A stretch of 64,000 bases of DNA from Datnioides undecimradiatus (lineage: Eukaryota; Chordata; Actinopteri; Lobotiformes; Datnioididae), in the NCBI GenBank assembly GCA_008933995.1, contig WARS01003208.1, forward strand, positions 448,133-512,132, given 5' to 3'. Under the pieces are notes generated by a model. It made no database searches and was not told the origin of the DNA. It worked only from the letters and a program-made list of their open reading frames with translations. Below, one piece after another: positions 52,901 through 61,900 of the stretch. Within the stretch, counting starts at the first letter, position 1. The number at the start of each line of letters is the position of its first letter. Both the position numbers and the translations under genes were made by a program.

Positions 52901-55900
52901 GATAGATATATGAACCCTGTACCTTCACCACCCCTACTCACTGGAGTAGGGGTGGTGGGGTAGATATCCCATTGGAGTTCTCCTCCTACCTCCTAAAATT
53001 ATCCGAAAACATTATATTCAACCTGATGGAACTTCTGTGCTCTCCGGTTAAGAGGCCAGAAAATACATTTAAAGACAGTGACTAGTCATGTCCAGTAATC
53101 AAGAACAAGAACAAGAACAAAAACGCTAGGACAGTCAGTTAATTGTGAAAGAACTGGAGTCGTAAAGGATCTGGTCCATGATGACATTACCCTTTGCAGA
53201 TGCTTTCAACATTTTTTGAACTGAGTGTTGAAATGACAGGCCTGACTGAGTGGTTATTGTAACAAAACAAAAAATTGATTACTTTTGTCTTTATAGGCTC
53301 AAACTGTGTTTCATTTATATCATATTTAATAGAACGATCACAACCAGTGCTTCACTCTCCTCACAACACCTGAGAGAGTCATGGGGTGTCGCTTGACTGT
53401 TTTTCCGTTTGAGACCCATGGCATTTTAAAAGCAATTTGACCCCTGCCTGGCCTGCCACTTAATCTCAGTGGGCTTGTCTGTAGCTGAAAATGTCCTCTG
53501 TGAGCCCCAGAGGCACAGCTCTGGCCACTCAGGCTAGCTGCAATCACAGGCTACTGGCTGGGGCAATTACAAAAACACCCTGGACCCAGGCTGAATTTTC
53601 ATCTTATCTATCCAAATGTCAGCCTCATGCTTATTAGCTATCATCAGGCTGCTGCCAATCATGGTGAAAGAGATGAGAGCTTTCCTCAACAGCCACACCC
53701 CAACATGCCTACCTCCTGCTGAGTCTGTCTTAGATTTCCCTCGTCTTCTTTGCTCCTTTCAAACAGCCTTCATTTATCTTTTCAATTCAGCATGGCTTAG
53801 TTTGTCTCATTATTCTTGTTCTCTGCAGTTCTGAAATTTGATGCTGAACACAATGATTATTACCATTTTTTAGACTGACATAGTGAAAGTTACACCTGCA
53901 TTGGCGGTAAATCTGAATGTGTCAGTGTGAGTTATTGGGTTTTATCAGGTTTAGTGGCAATTTATCAAATCTGAATTAGGGATTAAGTCTAAATTGTTTT
54001 GAACTCTTTATGAAATTTTGATTGCAAGTACCCTAAGTTTAAAACGACTAAACTTTGAAGATATCTCATCACCTTAATTGGCTGACAAGGTACAAAAACT
54101 TTAGAGTGTTTGCCAAATTAATGTTGACATCCTGTAGCTAAATTCTGAAAATGAGCTGAGCAACATAAGACAGGAAATTTTGAGATTACAAATCTAGGTG
54201 TTGTGTCCTGACATTTGAAACTTTTCTTGTTTTGCAAATAAGAAGATAGAATATTTGCCTCAATACATGACATGATGGGTAAAATCTTTTCACTCTAGGC
54301 AATTGGATGTCTGTCAGTCAGAGGACAGATGCCAGCTTGCAGAAAGAAATGCTGACCAGAAAACAGCCAAAATGTTTCATTTCTGTTGTGGAATTACCTA
54401 GCAGATATAATTTGCTGTTGGTTATGTTATTACATCAAAAACAACAATCAGTCTAAATATGAGAATCCTGCAAACTATTGTTAATCTGACCACAATGTCT
54501 TGCACAATTAAAATAGAAGCTGCACTGTGATTAACCCATGACAAATGTGGCTGTTCAGTGGCACTTGTTATACACAGGTTTTCGATGTGACAGTTACAAG
54601 ATGACTCTTATCATAACTAACTCATAACTATGACAATGAATGTCTTTAGTAGTAACAATGTAATTTATACATATGGCTTTAAGCTACAAAAACACTTTAG
54701 GTAAAAGTTTGATAAAACAAAAAATGTCAGTATGTCCTGTGTTCTTGCCCTTTCTGCTTCTACACAGGATGTTTTTTGGCACAATTTCGAGTGAAGGTCA
54801 GCCCAACTCAGAATCTCTGTAGTTTTGTACTTAAAAGGAAAACAATAAACTTGAAGACCAAAAATTTGCTTTAGCTATTTTTGGGAAGATCGGTCGCTGC
54901 GATGGATTCAGTGCACATTTTCAGTATTGTTAGGGGAGACCTAAGAGGTACATAAACGCTTATGAAGAGGAGACTGCAGAATAGTGTTGCATTGTATTTT
55001 GTGACCCCCAAAAAATCTGTGACCTGTAGCAGTACAACAACCTACTGGTCACAATACTAGGTGTATCATCTACGAGGTATAATCTTCAGTTTATTTTGTT
55101 GGTATTTTTTGAATGACAAAGTTTGCATGACAGATTGTCAGTGGGCAGAAACCCCTGTTTTACCTCTAGTAGAGTCTGAAAGGGTTAATGAATGTCACAA
55201 AATATGCAGTGAAAGCCTTACACACATACAGAAATGTATAAGCTCTTGGTTTTGCTATATTACTGGGTGAAAAAGAAGCAACATTCATTCCGAACAAAGA
55301 AATTCCCTGAACAGAATGAAAAAGGATTCAGATTCCGTAAATGGCTTTGGAACCAGAATTAGATTTAATAAAATGTGGTGGAATGTTATTCAGGTGATTT
55401 TGGAAAGTTTAAATGACCAGCTGACACAAATGGCGCTACTGGCCTTGGTGGGAGATCTGTCCCTGGTTTGTCAGTGCATGCTGAGAAAGCTTCCCTACAA
55501 CCCAGACAAGCACCTCAAGATAATGATTGTTTGCTTCTGTGTGTTCCTCGCTTCTCTCACAGGAAGGTGGTACATCCGTGAGGGCTGGTTGAAGATGGTT
55601 CCTACAAAAGGTGCAGATGCTAAGCCCAAGATGTTCTTCCTGTTCTCTGACATGCTACTGCAGGCCAAGCGCTGCAGCCCACTGCATCCTACCAACAGTG
55701 ACAAGTTTGCCGGCCAGCATGCATACCCCCTGCAGGACTGCACTGTTGAGAAGGTGTTTGGCCACACCAGGAGTCAGGGAGGCCTGCTCAGTGTAAGTGT
55801 CAATTTGTTGGGATAATAACTTCCTGCCTGAGTGTTGGTTATGTGACAAATCTCTTTCTCACATGATAGACGGATCAGGGAGTTTCTGGGATATTGCGGT

Positions 55901-58900
55901 ATATCGTCATAATGTCATGTTCCTCTCAATAGAGGTGGATTACAAACTGAAAAACAACATTAACAAACCTGGAAGCAAATAAATTAATAAATCCAGTACT
56001 GACTTATTTATGAACAGCATCTGTAAATTCCTTTATGAACTATACATAACACAACAGCAGGCAACCTTTGATCTTATGATTTTATTTTCTTCAGTATATC
56101 TACCAAATGAGTTTAAAGGTTTCAAGTTTATCTTGATAGAATACTTACAGACTCATAACAAGAATTAACAATTGTATTTTTGAACATAAAACCGCAAACT
56201 ACACAAAATACTAAGCACTCCACTTTAAATGAGATTTGTTAGCAGGGTAGTTAGCTATAGCATGACATTGTACAGTCCGGGCTCATGAGGGACTGCAAGT
56301 TGTTTTCTCCAGAAACCAAAACACTATCACAGTTCCTGTTGTTTCCTCCCTCATTTGCCTCAGTACGTACAATAGAGTTCTCAACTCATAACCTGACCCG
56401 GGAGGACACATTCACGGTGCACAACATGCAAAAAGTTGGAGAAAATGTGTATCCGTCCCTGATCTCATGCACCGACTTTCTTCTTTGACATTGTGGGCTT
56501 TTCTGCTGCTGAGACTGCTGTTTAGCCTCTGGGTTGAAGCTGAACATGATCTGCGACATGAAGCTTGAGCGTGACCTAAAATTTGATATTTGTTTTGTGC
56601 TGATGGTTGAAGTCCATGACCATACACAAATATGCATGGGCCATTTTACAGATGCATTAGTAGAGCTGATCACAGAACAGCCTATGAGCAAGCATTGAAA
56701 AAGAAAAAAAAATCTTTCTTGTTCTAGGGTGGGGCAGCTGTAGCTCAGAGGCAGAGTTACAGGATTGGCAGTTCTCAGGCAAGTCACTGAATGCAAATTA
56801 CTCCCGATGGCTGCTCCATCAGTGTGTTCATGGGAGTGTGAATGTTAGTTCTCGTTCTTATGAACAGCTGCCATCATTGTGTGAATGGGTGTGATTGTGC
56901 GAATGCTGACATGTAGTGTGATAGCACTCTGAGTGCTCAGATGACTAGAAAAGCGCTCTATAAATTCTGTCCGTTTGCCATTTACAACATTGTGATTTCA
57001 ACTGGTATATGTTATGGTATACTGGCACATTAGAAAGTATTTAACTGAAATGTACTCTTTGGCAAAATTGTTTAAGAATGCAGCCTTTTCATAGTCAAAT
57101 TGGTGCGCATTAATTTCATTATTTATTATTGTCATCATTGGTAATCAGTGATTTATTTTTTTTTTTCCCAGTGTGTTATCTATATAAATCCAGAAAAATC
57201 CCATATTGGTCAGGCTGCATGCATGTATGCATATATGCTTGTATACAAAACACATACCTACGTGCCATCCTTCCCGGGATTTAAATGAAATTTAGTGTGT
57301 AACTGAAGAAAAACTGGGAAAAGCTGAACGTTAAAAAGAAAATGCTTAGCGTTTGTTGGGCAGCAGGTGGGGAGACATCTGTTCATTGATTTCACTATAC
57401 ACATGAGTGAGTCCTTAGCAGAGGCATTATTTAATTTTCATTTTTGATGCATTTTGCTTTGATTTGTCATACTTGCGGCCTTGACGGTGCCATTGTCTAA
57501 TCTGCCAAATGTAGGTTTCCTGAATGTTTTTCAATCACTGGGTAATGTCATTTACCCGTGCCAGTCAGAGAATACAAACGGTCCCTTACCTGTTCTACTC
57601 CAAAAACACTTCAAACCCTTGTTGAAGTTGTCCAAAAGTTGAACTTTTAATGTGTCTCTCCTCCCAGTCTGATCTGTTTCCCAGGTCTCAGTACAGCTGC
57701 TGGCTGACAAATTGAGTCTAAATGATGTAGATGCTGTCATGAAACATTCAAAGGAATGAGTCGCGCGTCATTGAGTGAGTAACCAAAGCGTTTATGCAGC
57801 AAGTGTTTAGTGGCAATGCTGCATGGTATCAATATTCATTTCAGCAGATACACTCCCGCTCAAAGAGCTCTTTAAGTTGTGCTGCTAATGGGCTTCCCTG
57901 TGATGCATAGTAGCCATGTAGGGGTATGATAGCTTCATGGTTGCTCACACTGCAGTTTGGCCAAAATACATTTGATGTTTTTCGAGACTGGAGCTGGATT
58001 CACTGACTAATAATATAAATTAGGACTGAGACAATAAATGACATAATAACGCTAGACAGAAAATGAACCAGGTATAATATATAATAAGATAATTTTACAT
58101 TAATCTAGTCACCTTTAAAGTCAAAAGACATCAGTAATATCAAACAGAAATGAAGCATTTTTAAGAAGCTGGTCCCAGTAACGTGTCATATTTTAACCTT
58201 TTTTTTTAGTTGTTGGTCAGAATAAGAGTAGTATCAAACAGAGCTGTGATTCATGATCACTTTTAATATTTATTAATCTATTATTCATAAATAAAATGCC
58301 AAAAAAGTTCCTTACGTCTCAAGTTCTACCAACCAACTTGATTTTGGTGTTTGATTTGGCTTGATTATCATTGAGATCAGAGAATATTTAGGCATATTTG
58401 ATTCACAACTGGAAGCGTTTAATTTAACATTTATTAAATAAAATAAAAACTTTTGGGATATAGATGGGTATCTGTGAACTTAATGATTCACTGGTTTTAA
58501 AAGAAATTTGTGGTAAAAAAAATTTGGATTTACTAAGTAACAATTAATTAATTGTGGGTGATTCATTTGTAATTGATTGACAACTGGATTTATTAACTTA
58601 TTGTTTAAAAGCTTGAGTTTTAAACATCACAATTTAAAATCTGACAGCACATTTAATGCTAGTTTTTGACACCGGGCATCACTCACTGTTATACACACAT
58701 TTTGCTGTGTGAACCGTTTGATAGCTTGTCTGTGCCACTTTAATCGAGTTCCCTGTCTAATAGTCAGTATTATCCTCCACTACTTAAGCCGTGTCTGGAG
58801 AAAAAAAAAGGATTTTATCGGTAGTAGTACAGAATTTATATATTTTGTGAAAATGTGCTGCACAAAACACAGACTGCAAGGGTGAATTTAGGTAAAATGT

Positions 58901-61900
58901 CCAGTATGTTTGTTGCAGAAAAGACCTATTTGACTTAATTTCTTGAAATTAGTGTGAATAAAAAACATGCTTCAAGGGAACAATGAAAAGGGCTGCTGGT
59001 GGTGAGATTAGTCAGAGCTGTGTTATTTGGTGTGCGTGTGTGTGTGTGTGGGGGGGCTGTTTTACTGACATAAGCTACTCTTGGGGACACATTTCAGACT
59101 AAAGACCAGTTAATTGGTACTAGCTGGCCAACTTCGAACAAAAGTCGTGTTCCCAATTGGGATACAGCTGTCATATGGGTCAGTGGTTATAGTAAGTTAG
59201 TGTAAGGCGAGTAGTGGTTAGATTTAGGGTTAGGGGGTTCCAGAAAATGAAAATCAGTCTATGTAATGTTCCCAAAAGTAAGCCAAGTAAACTTGTGATC
59301 CCCACAATTACAGAATGCTTTTTAGGGTGAGGACTTGGTTTTTGGGTTCAGTTTACAGTGTTAGGTTAAGGTGCTAGGGAATACATCATGACGAGTTATC
59401 CCTGTGGCAATAGTCGGAACAGACCTCTGTGTGTGTGTGTGTGTGTTGAGCTGAGCTGGGAAGTGTAGTGATGGCTGCCTGCTGTAACAGAATCTCTCAG
59501 TTGCTGGATCAGATTAGGCTGCAGATCCATCTCTTCCGGCCCTCCAGTAAATACATCTTCCTCAAGCCTGTCGCCGCTCTCCGCCAGCCGGCTCCACGTT
59601 ATCTAATGGCAGAAATGGCATTTCATTAGCCCCTTATCCCACTGAGGCCCAAATGCATACTCAATAGCATTACACGTAATTTCTCATAAGGACACATTAT
59701 TGATCCCGGGCCCCTACCTGAGCTCAAGGAAAAGGGCTGTCAGCACTCCAGGGCCCTCCTCATCCAGGGCAATGAAGAATTAAAGCCAAATTAAATTTGA
59801 CAGTTGTAAATGCCATTGCAATCTATATGCAAAGTTTGAAAAAAAAAAAGGCTTTTATTAAAATTTCCTGTGTGTTTTTTTTTTTTTCTTGGTCACACTT
59901 GTTGGTCATAAGAAAGCTGGCTTGTATTTGTGTCTCTCCCCACGTTTTTCTATTCGTCTTCTGTCTTCTGCTCTCCCTCCATCTTTCTCAGGCTTCCTTA
60001 TTCTCTTCTCTCTCTGTGTCTGCAGTCTTCCTCCTGCTAATATCCCCTCGCTACTTGAATATTTTCCCACATCCCTGACAGATTCTCTTTGATGTATAAA
60101 TAATCAAGCTAAATTATGTGCAGCGATGAGGCTCCGTGCTCTGCCGTTCTTATTATACAAAGTAATTTCTACCTAAGAGGGTCAGATTTCCTGACAAATC
60201 CCTAATTACCACATTGCAATAGAAGTGGAATCTATTTGTGCATAAATCAACCGCCAGCCCCAAGTGGCGAGTGCCTAATATCATGCGGCACTCAGTTCGG
60301 CCCCACTCACTGAACTCTGTAATTAGATAATACTTTTGATGATGGTACATTTGAAATCTTAATCTATTTAATGTATAATGAGAGACACTCCCCTTCCCCT
60401 GTGTAAAAACATCATTATGTTTGATGAGCTATATGCTCCTTTGTACCACCGTAAAGTTCTGTCCAAATATACATCTAAATGATCGATATGTCACTTCTCA
60501 ACAAGCGACTTACCTGTATAGAAGCTGTAGTGACAGCTCCTGGTAAATGTGAAAGGTCATTTAATATGGTGAAGGTCTAATTTTGATCCTCTGTAATAGC
60601 TTTCCCAGTGTAATTATGCTGCTCTAAAAGCCCCTTTTGTTTGGGCTTGGACATTTCCCTGTGGTTTGTTTGACAAGTACAATCTGAGGCTGGTTTTAGC
60701 AATGTGAATGAGAGAGTTGATAATTACTGTTGACTCAAAGTAAAGAGGACTCTGCCTCTCAGTAGACCAAAGAAGAATACACAAGAGATCTGAAAACTGG
60801 TTTGTATCTTATTGCCTGCATTACAGAACATAGTTTTGATATAGATGTGACATTAGTGCAACAGATTTTGTGATTTCACTTTTTCTGTCATCTCTGCAGT
60901 CAGATTTTGGTCAGAGTGTTAAGAGAAAGAACGCTTGTTGAGAATCAGCAGCAGGTTTTGTATAATAAGCTGACAAAAACTTCTTGGCTTGATTTGGCCT
61001 GCCCTCAACTGGTTCAACAATGGTACTGCAGTTTGGGCCCTGCTTTAGGCAGGTGTCTAATAAGAGACAGTGAGGCCACTAAGATACAATTAAAGGCTGA
61101 AAATCCACTTTTATGTTTCCTATGCCTCTTGAAAAATCAGCAAAAGCTTTGATGAATCATAGAGTTGTCATGGAGATCATACAACCTTACAATCAAGATT
61201 TTACTGTACAACTGTAAAACAGTGATCAACAATGCTTATGGCCATAAGCACTTCAAATTTCTCTTTATTTAACATGCAGAGCTTTGCGGTTAAAAACACT
61301 TGGTGTAAGTAAAATTGCTAAATGTTCCTGAAGAATAGACCTAATGGCTTAATGTTCCCCACCCATTTTCAAAATGGTTTTTATTACTATTATTTATTTA
61401 TTCTGTATCCCTATGTATTCAGTTTATTTAAGTGCTGTTAAAAGTCTGCCTGGAAAAAGAATCAATGGGCAGATCTAAAAATTGTTATCTCCATTCTGTA
61501 GACAGCTTCTGAATATGATGCTGTTCTGCAGCCAACTTGTAAGAGTTTGCCACCATGGGCATAAATAACTCCACACTGTGCCAATGTAAGAGGTGAACAG
61601 TTTGATTACATACAGACAGCTTTCACAAACAGGGCTCACTGACACTAATGAGGAAGTTTTAGCTCTGCTGCTTTTGTTAGAATGACATGGGTGTAATAGT
61701 CTTTTTAACACCCATTGTAACACCAAATACACAACTGCTAACAAACTATTATGTTACTATTTTACTATTATTTTAGTAGAAGCAATAGGTGTAGTAATCC
61801 TGTTATCATCATCATCATCATCATCATCATCGCTACTCCTATCAGTCATTCCATCCTTCCGTTGCAACATATTGTGCTGCTGTGTGCTCTATATGACAGT

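Larger units (their letters stand above)
49286..55562 (+). other. arhgef39: Intron 7 of ARHGEF39 (6.3 kb)
   Basis: It contains the long (GT)n tract and the 52926 hairpin. The minus-strand frames at 50851-51177 and 53338-53547 are in higher-GC unique sequence but show no domain or splice-site support. Confidence 0.6.

Noticed and set aside
56735-56810. tRNA-like head (gctgtagctcag)
   Set aside because: It is the A-box part of a SINE-like repeat; no complete cloverleaf or credible anticodon arm is visible, so it is not a tRNA gene.
59220-59240. TTAGGG units resembling an interstitial telomere
   Set aside because: Only two adjoining units within a known-style dispersed repeat; not a telomeric array.
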